Notes: a model not told the origin generated them from the sequence alone. A stretch of DNA of 64,000 nucleotides from an uncultured Bacteroidales bacterium (GCA_900316055.1 ONBK01000005.1:62001-126000); one strand, 5' to 3'; positions 1 through 8,088 are shown, numbered from the stretch's first letter. Numbers and translations: made by a program.

Positions 1-434
1 GCCACTCCCACGGCTTCATGATGCTGTAAACCCGCCACTACCCTATCCACTATCTCTGTCGACACCCACGGCCGTGCGGCATCATGTAACAGCAGATTCG
101 TATCGTCCGGCTCGTCGATATAGGCCATGATGGCGTTGAGGCTCGACATATATCGCTCCGATCCGCCGTCGATTATCTTCCCCAACTTTTCCCATTGCGC
201 CGCGGCAGCAATCTCTTCCATGCGGCTGCGCCAGTCGGGATGTACCACCACTGCCACCTCGTCGATGGCAGAATGATTATTAAAAGTCTCGATGGAATGC
301 TCTATCACAGTGCGTCCGGCAAGTGCAAGAAACTGCTTGGGCAACAAAGCAGAGCGCGACCCTGTGGAGCGAATTGCTTTGTTGTACATACGGCTGCCAG
401 TACCCCCTGCCAAAACCACTGCAATATTCCTCAT
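1..434 (-). CDS. ispD: IspD/TarI-family cytidylyltransferase (partial, runs off the left edge)
   Basis: The first 144 codons are present; the 3' part lies outside the window. The product starts MRNIAVVLAGGTGSRM and carries LPKQF, TVIEHSIETF and LLHDAARPWV, which are the CTP-binding and catalytic motifs of 2-C-methyl-D-erythritol 4-phosphate cytidylyltransferase (IspD, isoprenoid synthesis) and of the related ribitol-phosphate enzyme TarI. The window does not separate the two. Oddity: about 14 residues (YNKAIRSTGSRSAL) separate GTGSRM from LPKQF, where the family normally has about five. The DNA encoding them is an inverted repeat (see the repeat at 342-384). A consensus promoter lies just upstream at 458-488. 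Confidence 0.75.
   Translation of the reverse strand, partial: MRNIAVVLAGGTGSRMYNKAIRSTGSRSALLPKQFLALAGRTVIEHSIETFNNHSAIDEVAVVVHPDWRSRMEEIAAAAQWEKLGKIIDGGSERYMSSLNAIMAYIDEPDDTNLLLHDAARPWVSTEIVDRVVAGLQHHEAVGV
342..384. repeat. In-frame inverted repeat inside the IspD-family gene
   Basis: Two perfect 10-bp arms, CAACAAAGCA (342-351) and TGCTTTGTTG (375-384), enclose 23 bp. Together they encode the extra loop between GTGSRM and LPKQF. The frame stays open on both sides, so this looks like an in-frame insertion of a palindromic element into the nucleotide-binding loop. Confidence 0.6.
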
Positions 435-457
435 ATTTATATATATTATTTCGACGG

Positions 458-488
458 CAAAAATACACTTTTTTTTTCACCCGTCAAA
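458..488 (-). promoter_or_regulatory. Bacteroidetes -33/-7 promoter for the IspD-family gene
   Basis: On the minus strand TTTG (488-485), a 19-bp spacer and TATTTTTG (465-458) match the Bacteroidetes sigma consensus TTTG-N19..21-TAnnTTTG. The expected start of transcription is about 15-20 nt before the ATG at 434. Confidence 0.75.
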
Positions 489-540
489 ATAAATTATATA
501 AAAGTACGTTACTCAACTATATAAAAAGGGATACAACTAC

Positions 541-1575
541 ATGAAAAGAACAATCCTACTCCTCGCCGCCGCACTTATGCTGACCGCCACGTCGGCTGTG
601 GCGCAGAACAAAATCGACAACCAAGGACGCCGTCAAGGCCACTGGATTCGTACCGATAAGGACGGTTCCAAAATCTATGAAGGCGAATTCGTTGACGGCC
701 TCGAGACCGGCACCTTCACCTACTTCTACCACGATGGCAGCGTCCGCATCCGCAATACCTACACCGAACCAGGAAAACGTTGTCTCCACGAGGCCTATGA
801 CGAACAGGGTCACCTCCTTGCCCGCGGGGAATACAACCAACGCAACCGTCACGGGCTATGGAAATTCTACGCCGAAGACGGCCGACTTGTGAAAGAGACC
901 TCTTACAATATGGGCATCAAAGACGGCATCAATGTCATCTACGAGCGTAACGGCGACACCGCCGAAGTGTCCCACTGGCTTAACAACCACCGCCACGGTC
1001 GCTGGTGGAAACGTATCGGCAAGAATGGTTTCATCACCGGCAACTATGTCAACGGCGGTCTTGAGGGCCGACTCGTCGAATACAACAACGACAACCAACT
1101 CGTCCGCGAAGGCTGGTACGAGGGCGGCCTCAAGCACGGTGACTACAAATACTTCGAAGACAACACCCTCACCGTCAAGGAACGCTGGCATCACGGCAAC
1201 ATGAACGACCGCGAGATTCTCCTCCGCCTCGCCACCGGCGACCAGTTTGTCTCCATCTACGACATCGCCTGCATGGCAGCACAAGGCAAGGGTAAAACCA
1301 TCGTACTCCTCAAAGACAACACACGCCTCGTGGCCAACGAGAGCAACGAACAGGTCTTCAACCGCGCCGGCGACGAACTCTTCGCCCTCGCCAACCGCAA
1401 GAGCCGCATCTCCGTGGCCCGCAAATGCATCCAAGGTATCGGCAAAGACAAAGAAGGCCGCGAGATTCTCCTCCTTGAGCCACAGCCCGACTTTGCCATC
1501 TTCCCCGACGAAGATGCTCTCAAGATGGTCCACGCACTGCAATACGACGAACACTCTCCCTTGATTGATAATTAA
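541..1575 (+). CDS. Exported MORN-repeat (YwqK-like) protein
   Basis: 344 residues. An N-terminal signal peptide (lysine-arginine, then LLLAAALMLTATSAVAQ) predicts export. Residues about 25-225 consist of repeated G-x-x-x-G-x-W/Y-x-x-Y-x-x-D/N-G units, such as GLETGTFTYFYHDGSVR and GGLKHGDYKYFED, the pattern of MORN_2 repeats found in YwqK-type proteins. The C-terminal 100 residues have no repeats and are not recognised. MORN repeats are mainly structural, so the function cannot be named. The gene stands alone between divergently read neighbours. The name toxin-antitoxin antitoxin that some databases attach to YwqK-like proteins is not supported here, since no toxin gene lies beside it. Confidence 0.8.
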   Translation: MKRTILLLAAALMLTATSAVAQNKIDNQGRRQGHWIRTDKDGSKIYEGEFVDGLETGTFTYFYHDGSVRIRNTYTEPGKRCLHEAYDEQGHLLARGEYNQRNRHGLWKFYAEDGRLVKETSYNMGIKDGINVIYERNGDTAEVSHWLNNHRHGRWWKRIGKNGFITGNYVNGGLEGRLVEYNNDNQLVREGWYEGGLKHGDYKYFEDNTLTVKERWHHGNMNDREILLRLATGDQFVSIYDIACMAAQGKGKTIVLLKDNTRLVANESNEQVFNRAGDELFALANRKSRISVARKCIQGIGKDKEGREILLLEPQPDFAIFPDEDALKMVHALQYDEHSPLIDN

Positions 1576-1646
1576 TAAAACAACATCCTATAGTTCCCGA
1601 AGGGAGCGCTCTCTCAATAACCCCAGATGGAAGTCCGGGGAAATAG

Positions 1647-1785
1647 AAAAAAAAAGAAACGCCCCGCAAGACAGCAGGGCGTTTCCTCCATTAAACACTA
1701 TTACAAAATCCAAAATTTAGAAGGTATTTTGAAACCTTTATCTTTAAAATTCAACTAATTACAACTATTCTCCTCTCAAATTGAC
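1647..1785 (-). ncRNA. Candidate orphan small RNA
   Basis: A consensus promoter (1790-1820, minus strand) reads leftward into about 100 nt with no credible ORF and ends at a strong intrinsic terminator (stem 1656-1664 with 1677-1685, then nine Ts on the minus strand). No minus-strand gene follows; the next leftward gene (541-1575) is on the plus strand. The predicted transcript is A/U-rich and contains a small AAGGU/ACCUU hairpin. It does not resemble 4.5S RNA, tmRNA or RNase P RNA. The start position is inferred from promoter spacing. Confidence 0.55.
1656..1685 (-). terminator. Intrinsic terminator of the small RNA
   Basis: GAAACGCCC pairs perfectly with GGGCGTTTC across a 12-nt loop. On the minus strand it is followed by an unbroken T tract (1655-1647). 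No T tract follows on the plus strand, so it works leftward. Confidence 0.75.
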
Positions 1786-1789
1786 GGTG

Positions 1790-1820
1790 CAAAGATACAA
1801 CCTTTTCTGAAACTGACAAA
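1790..1820 (-). promoter_or_regulatory. Consensus promoter pointing away from mtaB
   Basis: Minus strand TTTG (1820-1817), 19-bp spacer, TATCTTTG (1797-1790), a full match to the Bacteroidetes consensus. It drives the candidate small RNA, not mtaB, which reads the other way. Confidence 0.7.
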
Positions 1821-1830
1821 AAAAACATCC

Positions 1831-3054
1831 ATGAAAATTGCTGCGCATACCCTAGGTTGCAAACTGAACTACGCCGAGACTTCCGACCTCTTGCGGCAAC
1901 TCGGCGAAGAGGGAAACACCATTGTTGAATGGGGCAGCGTGGCCGACCTCTATATCGTCAACACATGCACCGTCACCGCGGTGGCCGAGAAGAAATGCCG
2001 CAACGCCATCCGTCAGGCTCACCGTCTCAACCCCAACGCCCAAATCGTCGTCATGGGCTGTTTCGCCCAGGTAGCCACCGAAGAGATTAGCAAAATGCCG
2101 GGCGTAACCCAAGTGCTCGGCAACGACAGCAAGCGGCTACTCTCCTATTCCGGTGAGGACCGCACGCGCATATTCTTCAAGATTCAGGACGGATGCGACT
2201 ACTTCTGCACCTACTGCGCCATCCCCTACGCCCGCGGACGCTCGCGCTCAGCCACCATCGAAGAGACCCTTTGCGCCGCCCGCCGCATCGCCGACAGCGG
2301 AGCCAAGGAGGTAGTACTCACTGGTGTCAACACAGGCACCTTCGGACAACACCAAGGCGAGTCTTTCCTGAACCTACTAGAAGGATTAGATCAACTAGAA
2401 GGCATCCTCCGCTATCGCATCTCCAGCATTGAGCCCAACCTCCTCACCGATGACATCATCGACTTCGTTGCCCACTCCCGCGCCTTCCTCCCCCACTTCC
2501 ACATCCCCCTGCAGGCCGGCAGCGACCATGTGCTCCAACTCATGCATCGTCGCTACGACACCGCCCTCTACCGCAGTAAGTTGGAACGAATCAAAGCCGT
2601 AATGCCCGATGCTTGTATTGCAGCCGATGTGATGGCCGGATTCAACGGAGAGAATGAGGAGGAATTCCGCAAAGTCCTCTCGTTCATCGACTCACTCCCT
2701 ATCTCCTATCTTCACGTCTTCACCTACAGCGACCGTCCCGGCACCGCAGCCTTGAAACTCGGCGAAAAAATACCCATCCCCGTTCGCCACGAACACACCG
2801 CCCGCCTCCTCGAACTCAGCGAGAAGAAACATCAGGAGTTCATCGACAGCCAACTCGGCAAGACACGCCCCGTCCTCTGGGAATCCACACCCCACTCAAA
2901 CAATCAAACAATCAAACAATCAAGCAATCATCAACTCATCCAAGGCTGGACCGACAACTACATCCGCGTCGCACGTCCTTACGACCCCTCCCTTGCCAAC
3001 ACCATCGAGCCTATCACACTGAGCACCAGCAACATAGTCAAAGAATCGCTCTAA
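1831..3054 (+). CDS. mtaB: tRNA t6A37 methylthiotransferase
   Basis: 407 residues, a normal length. A radical-SAM iron-sulfur enzyme that adds a methylthio group to t6A37 of ANN-decoding tRNAs. The N-terminal UPF0004 domain (HTLGCKLNYAETS, NTCTVTAVAEKKCR, MGCFAQV) supplies cysteines for one cluster. The radical-SAM motif CDYFCTYC lies at about residues 122-129, followed by PYARGRSRS, and the C-terminal TRAM-like segment ends near TDNYIRV. Oddity: residues about 355-367 (SNNQTIKQSSNHQ) are encoded by an octamer tandem repeat of intergenic type inserted in frame near the start of the TRAM-like part. The gene is monocistronic. Confidence 0.93.
   Translation: MKIAAHTLGCKLNYAETSDLLRQLGEEGNTIVEWGSVADLYIVNTCTVTAVAEKKCRNAIRQAHRLNPNAQIVVMGCFAQVATEEISKMPGVTQVLGNDSKRLLSYSGEDRTRIFFKIQDGCDYFCTYCAIPYARGRSRSATIEETLCAARRIADSGAKEVVLTGVNTGTFGQHQGESFLNLLEGLDQLEGILRYRISSIEPNLLTDDIIDFVAHSRAFLPHFHIPLQAGSDHVLQLMHRRYDTALYRSKLERIKAVMPDACIAADVMAGFNGENEEEFRKVLSFIDSLPISYLHVFTYSDRPGTAALKLGEKIPIPVRHEHTARLLELSEKKHQEFIDSQLGKTRPVLWESTPHSNNQTIKQSSNHQLIQGWTDNYIRVARPYDPSLANTIEPITLSTSNIVKESL
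2895..2930. repeat. In-frame CAATCAAA octamer array in mtaB
   Basis: About four and a half copies of the 8-bp unit CAATCAAA, the last copies degenerate. Because 8 and 3 share no factor, three copies cycle through all phases and encode NNQTIKQ-like residues. The same unit occurs in waaA and in the C25 protease gene. Confidence 0.9.
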
Positions 3055-3108
3055 TTGCGAAACACCCGAAAAAGGCCATTTTTCCGGCACACGCAACTAA
3101 CACTAAAT

Positions 3109-3181
3109 CAATACCATCTCCTTACCAACTCCTACCCAACTCCTACCCATGTCCTACCCATGTCCTACCATGGTAGGAGTT
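3109..3181. repeat. TCCTACCC-type intergenic element, copy 1
   Basis: Starts CAATACCATCTCC, followed by tandem ACTCCTACCC and ATGTCCTACCC units, and ends with an inverted copy (CTACCATGGTAGGAGTT) able to fold back on them. The first 35 bp are nearly identical to 55244-55278. It lies 3' of mtaB and 3' of aqpZ. Confidence 0.8.
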
Positions 3182-3241
3182 GATTCGCTTTTGATATGTT
3201 TTCGATGCGTTTTTCATCCTTCCCAAGTATCCATCGGACAC

Positions 3242-3271
3242 AAAAAAGCCACCCCGAGAGAGGGGCGGCTT
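3242..3271 (-). terminator. Intrinsic terminator of aqpZ
   Basis: A stem of AAGCC-CCCC type with matching GGGG-GGCTT encloses a short AGAG-type loop. On the minus strand it is followed by six Ts (3247-3242), 20 nt after the aqpZ stop codon. Confidence 0.8.
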
Positions 3272-3289
3272 GTATGGAGCATCTGGAGG

Positions 3290-4003
3290 TTACTTCTCCT
3301 TCGGAGCCAGACACTTGTAGGCTAGACCGGCAAGGCCAGCGCCCACGAGCGGAGCTACAATGAAGAGCCACAGCTGACCCATGGCGCACCAACCGTCGGC
3401 ATTGCTGAAAAGCGCCTGACTGAGAGAGCGGGCGGGGTTGACGCTGGTATTGGTCAGCGGAATGGAAATCAGGTGGATAAGCACCAGCGTGAGGCCGATG
3501 GCGAGGCCAGCGAACTTGCCGTTCTCGTGTCGGCTGTCGGTGACGCCGAGGATGACCATCAGGAACACGAAGGTCAGCAGGGCCTCGACCAAGAAGGCGC
3601 CGCCGGTGCAGATGCTCTGGTAGTCGGCGTTGCCCGTAGCAGCGGCGAAGTCTGCGCCGAAGCCGTTGGCGGCGAAGACACCTGTGGCGGCGTCGGTGGT
3701 GGACTTCCAGATGAGCAGCAGCACGGCGCCGGCGATGACGGCACCCACAATCTGGCTCACCCAGTAGAGCAGCATCTCCTTAAAACTCATGCGGCCGTTC
3801 ACCCACACGCCGAACGAGACGGCGGGGTTGAGGTGGGCGCCGCTGATATGGCCTATGCCGTAGGCCATGGCGATGACGGTGAGGCCGAAGGCGATGGCCA
3901 CACCCAGGAATCCGACGTGTCCGAACAGCGCGGTACCGCAGCCGCCGAGCACCAGCACAAATGTACCTAAACATTCGGCAAACATCTTGTTACAAATCTT
4001 CAT
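3290..4003 (-). CDS. aqpZ: Aquaporin (MIP family)
   Basis: 237 residues with six hydrophobic segments. The two NPA boxes that line the pore are both intact, SGAHLNPAVSFG in the first half and NTSVNPARSLS in the second, the latter with the Arg of the selectivity filter. Length and motifs fit bacterial AqpZ water channels; glycerol transport is not excluded by sequence reading. It sits in the inner membrane. The gene is monocistronic, with its own terminator at 3242-3271 and a perfect palindrome (4034-4047) about 30 bp before the start codon that could be an operator. Confidence 0.92.
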   Translation of the reverse strand: MKICNKMFAECLGTFVLVLGGCGTALFGHVGFLGVAIAFGLTVIAMAYGIGHISGAHLNPAVSFGVWVNGRMSFKEMLLYWVSQIVGAVIAGAVLLLIWKSTTDAATGVFAANGFGADFAAATGNADYQSICTGGAFLVEALLTFVFLMVILGVTDSRHENGKFAGLAIGLTLVLIHLISIPLTNTSVNPARSLSQALFSNADGWCAMGQLWLFIVAPLVGAGLAGLAYKCLAPKEK

Positions 4004-4033
4004 AGTGCAATAGTTTTTATTGGTTAGTATTTG

Positions 4034-4047
4034 TTCCGTTAACGGAA
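4034..4047. promoter_or_regulatory. Perfect 14-bp palindrome upstream of aqpZ
   Basis: TTCCGTTAACGGAA reads the same on both strands and lies in the aqpZ leader. A further TTCCGTTTT half-site follows at about 4091. This is the form expected of a dimeric repressor or activator site; no factor can be named. Confidence 0.4.
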
Positions 4048-4107
4048 ATTAACAAAAGATATTGTACAGATTGTTATTTTCGTCGAAATCCTTCCGTTTT
4101 AAACTAC

Positions 4108-5073
4108 CTATAATTTGGCCTGGAGATGTCGGATATCTTTCAGGGGCATATCCTTCGTTATACGATAGTAGCCATTTCTGGGGTAGATATCGACGAAGCT
4201 CTCCGCAATGAAGCAGTTGGAGAGGGCTTTCTCGGCTTCGTCCACAGTTATACTGCTGTCGAGCGACAGCTCGGCAGCGTGATTGGGATTGAAAAGTCCC
4301 TTTAGCAGCACCTCATCAAGTTGACGCTTTTTGTTCCAAAAAATGCGTATCTCAGCTTTCCCGTCAAAGAGATAATCAAAGAAATGGCTAAATTTTCCGA
4401 CGGTCATCGTGTCGGTGATGCTCAGCACATGTTCGGTGATGGAATTAACCACGGGGGCTTTCTCCTCTATCAAATTGTGCACCTCTTCGTCGAGGCGTTC
4501 TTTGTAGTAGTCGGTCAGACCTGACGGCACCAGTATCTTGGCCAGATGGTCGCATTCGTAGAATACTGCTTCACCTATCTCTTCCACAGCACCCTCGAAG
4601 TCGGCAATAGTCAGCGACGTGCATCCTTCGAAGGCGATATCGTCGATGAGGTTCACTGAATCGGGTATTACAATGCGTGTAAGGATTACTATGTTAGTAA
4701 GGCCGGTGCAACCAGCGAAAGCCCAAGATTTAAGTTCCTCAATTGTATCGGGAAGAGTGATGCTGGTAAGGCCTGTGCAGTCAGCGAACGCGCGATCGTC
4801 TATTGTCTCGACCGAGTTGGGAATCTTAATTTCGGTGAGGCCGGTACAACCGGCGAAAGCGCACCAGCCAATTTTCTTTAATGAGTTGGGCAATATGATG
4901 TCGGTGAGATTGGTGCAATCAGAGAAGGCGAGATCCTCAATTTCCGTTACCGAATCGGGGATGATGACCCATGTAAGTTCGGTACATTGGCTGAAGGCTT
5001 CTTTAGCAATCACCTTCGTTCCTTCGGGTATGAAGCCCAACCCGTTATTTGTTATTTTGTATCCTTTTTTCAT
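4108..5073 (-). CDS. BspA-type leucine-rich repeat protein with a C-terminal partner domain
   Basis: 321 residues from the chosen ATG (MKKGYKITNNG), 4 bp after the previous stop codon; an upstream start at 5115 would overlap that gene. Residues about 10-200 hold six or seven 23-residue LRR_5 units of the form AFxxCTGLTxIxxPxSVxxI. No signal peptide is visible, so unlike many BspA proteins it is probably cytoplasmic. Residues about 215-320 match the end of the adjacent protein (5078-5722), sharing FVDIYPR-x-G-x-x-RITKDM-x-LKDI. It is the last gene of the leftward cluster. Its role is unknown; LRR_5 repeats usually bind proteins. Confidence 0.8.
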   Translation of the reverse strand: MKKGYKITNNGLGFIPEGTKVIAKEAFSQCTELTWVIIPDSVTEIEDLAFSDCTNLTDIILPNSLKKIGWCAFAGCTGLTEIKIPNSVETIDDRAFADCTGLTSITLPDTIEELKSWAFAGCTGLTNIVILTRIVIPDSVNLIDDIAFEGCTSLTIADFEGAVEEIGEAVFYECDHLAKILVPSGLTDYYKERLDEEVHNLIEEKAPVVNSITEHVLSITDTMTVGKFSHFFDYLFDGKAEIRIFWNKKRQLDEVLLKGLFNPNHAAELSLDSSITVDEAEKALSNCFIAESFVDIYPRNGYYRITKDMPLKDIRHLQAKL

Positions 5074-5077
5074 TATC

Positions 5078-5722
5078 TTAATACTTCTCACATAGTTTTG
5101 AATCGAACGAATCATGCAACTTGCCGCCGATGTGCTTGATGTCTTTCAGTTGCATATCCTTCGTTATGCGACAATTGCCATATCTGGGATAGATGTCGAC
5201 GAAACAGCCATCGACGAAGCAGTCGGTGAGTTGCTTCTCGGCTTCGGCTACGGTGAGAGTGTCGGACAGACAAATCTCGTCTAACTGTATCAGCTTCAGT
5301 ATCTCCTTGAGCGGCGTGTCCGTCAGTCGCTGTTTGTCGCGCCACACGCGCACGATGGCCTTTCCACCGAGGAAATCGTCGAACAGCTTGCCGAACTCCT
5401 CCACGTTCATCGTCTCGTCGATGGTGATAGATTGCTCGACGGGGGCGCTGCGTCCGTACCATTCATCCCTGATTTCCTGATAGTGCAGCACCATCTCGGG
5501 GAATTCCTGCACCGCTTGTTTCAATGCTCTTTCGTGTGCCGGAGCCGATGCCGGGTCGCTGGTGCATCCCACCGACCATTTATAGTTGCCGAACCTATAC
5601 AGCTCGAAAGGGGTCACCTTGGGGTCAATTTCTTTCAGGAAATGTTGTGCGCGTTCAAGTATTCTCTTCGCATCGTCCTGGTAATAAGTTGACAAGTAAA
5701 ATGAAATAGAGCCTATTATCAC
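5078..5722 (-). CDS. Unknown protein sharing its C-terminal domain with the neighbouring LRR protein
   Basis: 214 residues, starting with GTG in the overlap GTGA with the stop codon of the upstream LRR gene, which implies translational coupling. The N-terminal half (about 1-95) is helical-looking, contains no LRR unit, and is not recognised. The C-terminal half (about 100-205) parallels the C-terminus of the protein at 4108-5073: both have a TMxVxxF start, a GKAxxRxxxxK strand pattern, TVxEAEKxLxxCF, and FVDIYPR followed by RITKDM. The pair therefore share a domain of about 105 residues. No signal peptide is present. Function unknown. Confidence 0.7.
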   Translation of the reverse strand: MIIGSISFYLSTYYQDDAKRILERAQHFLKEIDPKVTPFELYRFGNYKWSVGCTSDPASAPAHERALKQAVQEFPEMVLHYQEIRDEWYGRSAPVEQSITIDETMNVEEFGKLFDDFLGGKAIVRVWRDKQRLTDTPLKEILKLIQLDEICLSDTLTVAEAEKQLTDCFVDGCFVDIYPRYGNCRITKDMQLKDIKHIGGKLHDSFDSKLCEKY

Positions 5723-6486
5723 TTTTCTTCTTTTTTTGATTGTTCAACGATTATCGGATGCAGATCCGGAGGGAGGGCCTTTTTGTAATGGTCGACCTTC
5801 CCTTCTGGAACATAGATGGCCTTCAGCGTGGTGTCTTTGAATGAATCTTCATCGATTTCATCAATGCAGCCCTCGAAGGTAACGGTCTCCAACCCGAAGC
5901 AGCGGGCGAAAGCGATATCGTCAATCAACGATACCGACGGGGGAATCACGATATGTCTCAAACTCGTGCATCCTTCGAAAGCACATGGCGACAGTTCTTT
6001 AAGCGATGCGGGCAACTTAATGCTTTTCAACCCCGTACAGTCTTTGAAAGCCTCCAAGCCAATCTCAGTCACCGACATCGGTATCTCGATGCTCGTCAGC
6101 TCTGTACAGCCTTCAAACAGATTATCCATAATCACCGTCACTAAACGGGGTATCCTGAATGTAGTCAACCCCGTACATTCGGCAAAAGCGTACCATCCAA
6201 TCTCCGTCACCGAGTCGGGCAGTTCGATGTTGGTCAAACCCGTACAGCCTCTGAATGCCCGCTGTTCGATGGTGGTCACCGAGGATGGTATATTGATGTG
6301 CTGTAGGCCGGTACAACATTCAAAGGCGAAAGAGCCGATTTTCGTCACCGACGAGGGCACCTTGACCGTAAAGGGCTCCTGCAGAACAGGGTATCCATCT
6401 TCCGGATTGCATCCAGGGCGAGTTACGTCGATATTAATCACTTTCGTTCCTTCCGGTATAACGAGTTCTTTAATCTTTTTATCCAT
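5719..6486 (-). CDS. BspA-type leucine-rich repeat protein
   Basis: 255 residues, almost entirely LRR_5 repeats (about eight units of the form SVTxIxxxAFxxCTGLxxIxIP), opening with ELVIPEGTKVI, a cap also present in the two other LRR proteins of the cluster. No signal peptide or sorting signal is seen, so a cytoplasmic protein is likely. Its 3' end overlaps the next gene by 4 bp (coupled) and its start lies 30 bp after the DUF2779 gene. It lacks the extra C-terminal domain of the 4108-5073 protein; that domain is supplied by the next gene. Confidence 0.82.
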   Translation of the reverse strand: MDKKIKELVIPEGTKVINIDVTRPGCNPEDGYPVLQEPFTVKVPSSVTKIGSFAFECCTGLQHINIPSSVTTIEQRAFRGCTGLTNIELPDSVTEIGWYAFAECTGLTTFRIPRLVTVIMDNLFEGCTELTSIEIPMSVTEIGLEAFKDCTGLKSIKLPASLKELSPCAFEGCTSLRHIVIPPSVSLIDDIAFARCFGLETVTFEGCIDEIDEDSFKDTTLKAIYVPEGKVDHYKKALPPDLHPIIVEQSKKEEK

Positions 6487-6516
6487 AGATACACCGACTA
6501 TATCAACTATAACATT

Positions 6517-8088
6517 TTAACCATTATTTATTTCCATCAGTTTCTGCCACAGTTTCACCATTGCCCAGGTGTCGAGGTTGCAGTATTCGAGCAGCGAGTC
6601 GCGTGCCGCTTTCGCTTCTGCCGAGGGCATATCCTTGATTTGTGGGAAGATAGTCATTGCTTCGCCGCCGTTGTGGACGCTGCCAGCGAGGTTGTGGTAA
6701 TCGAGGTCGGGGTCATTAGGGAAGAGTGCCGGGAGGACGCTCTTGATGCTGAAGGAGCCACCCATGGCGGGGAGATAGTAATGGCCTTCGCGGAAGGGCA
6801 CCAGCAGGTCGCAAATGCCGTCGCGTATGCTCAACAGGTGGTCGCGCAGGTCGGGATAGAGGGCGGCCATCTCCTTGAGACGCGACTTCTCGAAAGTGTC
6901 GTTGTAGACGACCGTGCAGGCTCCCATAGGGATATATGCGCATAGGTCTTCGGCCAGCTTGCGGCGAGGGTCGCTGCCGTCGCTGGGCGGCAGATAGCCG
7001 TGGCCCTTTTTTTCGCAGATGGTGTTGGGATTTTCTACAATATGCAACGAATACTGGAAGGTAATTTGCTGGTAGGGTTTCGAGTTGTCGTATTCCGGCA
7101 CGGCGAACTGCATGGTTTCGAAGTCGAGGAAGTAGAGCGGATAACGCAGGGTGTTAAGGAAACTGCGAATGGCGCAAGCGTCGATGTGCGTCTGTCGCTC
7201 CACCTGCATGCGCTGGATGATGCCCAGCGGCTGACCCACTAAGTCGTTGTACGACACACGGCCAGCACGGTAGTTCTCCAGTTTTTTGTCGAGATAGAAT
7301 ATGGGGTCACCTTTCCCTGTACTTTTCCCATAGACGTCAAATACCGATGGCTTGGGGAGATGACGGCTACAGTAGTCCCAGAAGAGACAGGGGTAGGGTT
7401 TCTCACAGTGGTGGTCGAGGTCTTCGTTGGGCTCCGTCTGGCTGTCGGCAAGCATCTTCTGGGCTTTGGCAACGTTGGCAGGCACTTTGAGGTATTCATC
7501 GGCTATCAGGTCCACTGGCTTTTTGATGCCAACGTTCTGCATGTCGATGATGACGAAGAGCTGCTGAATGTCGAGGGCTCCGTGACGCACATATTCGGCG
7601 TTGAGGCATACGAGGTGGGCACCTGTGACGTTAACGCCGCACTGGGTAAGTACCCATTTCTGATAGGCGATGTCGGGAGCGTACTTCTTTAGCTCCGAGG
7701 GCGAACCATCCTGCTCGGGGAAGCTGCTGCTCTTCACTTCGTGGATATCCCATCCGTCGGGTGTCCGCACCAGCAGGTCGACGGCACAGTAGCAGCCGTT
7801 GTAGGAAAAGGCCGCCTCAGCTATCACGGAGGTGCCAGCATCAATCAGTTGCTGTGTGCGGGCAATCATCGCTGCCGTGTCGGGATTGCCATTGGCGTCG
7901 GTGACGGTGGCATCTACCACATTGGGAAACAGTTGATGCGCCAGCTTTCCTACTCTTGTACCCGACTCCATCCGTGCCAGCGTCGAAGGGTCGTCTGGCT
8001 CCCGTTCAGAAGCCTTATACGTCTCCAACCACAACTTCTTCGGACACTGCCAATAAGAAAAGTATTTTGATTTAGAGAGATTGGGCAT
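6517..8088 (-). CDS. DUF2779-family protein, Cas4-like plus DEDD exonuclease-like
   Basis: 523 residues. The N-terminal region has the FSYWQCPKKLWLE start seen in Cas4/RecB-like nucleases and in DUF2779, and IHEVKSSS, a possible E-x-K of a PD-(D/E)xK active site. A cysteine group around EKPYPCLFWDYC (about residue 230) is the kind that can hold an iron-sulfur cluster. From about residue 300, YFLDFETMQFAVP begins a DnaQ/DEDD-like exonuclease fold, with NDTFEKSRL and a later ENC-like LEYCNLDTWAMVKLW. These assignments come from motif reading. It sits in the middle of the leftward cluster, with about 30-bp gaps on each side, and is its most likely DNA-acting component. Confidence 0.78.
   Translation of the reverse strand: MPNLSKSKYFSYWQCPKKLWLETYKASEREPDDPSTLARMESGTRVGKLAHQLFPNVVDATVTDANGNPDTAAMIARTQQLIDAGTSVIAEAAFSYNGCYCAVDLLVRTPDGWDIHEVKSSSFPEQDGSPSELKKYAPDIAYQKWVLTQCGVNVTGAHLVCLNAEYVRHGALDIQQLFVIIDMQNVGIKKPVDLIADEYLKVPANVAKAQKMLADSQTEPNEDLDHHCEKPYPCLFWDYCSRHLPKPSVFDVYGKSTGKGDPIFYLDKKLENYRAGRVSYNDLVGQPLGIIQRMQVERQTHIDACAIRSFLNTLRYPLYFLDFETMQFAVPEYDNSKPYQQITFQYSLHIVENPNTICEKKGHGYLPPSDGSDPRRKLAEDLCAYIPMGACTVVYNDTFEKSRLKEMAALYPDLRDHLLSIRDGICDLLVPFREGHYYLPAMGGSFSIKSVLPALFPNDPDLDYHNLAGSVHNGGEAMTIFPQIKDMPSAEAKAARDSLLEYCNLDTWAMVKLWQKLMEINNG

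Noticed and set aside
541..1575. Toxin-antitoxin module (YwqK antitoxin label)
   Set aside because: MORN_2 repeats with a signal peptide and no adjacent toxin gene do not support this.
2895..2930. CRISPR array (octamer repeats)
   Set aside because: Units are 8 bp, contiguous and degenerate, without spacers; no cas genes in the window.
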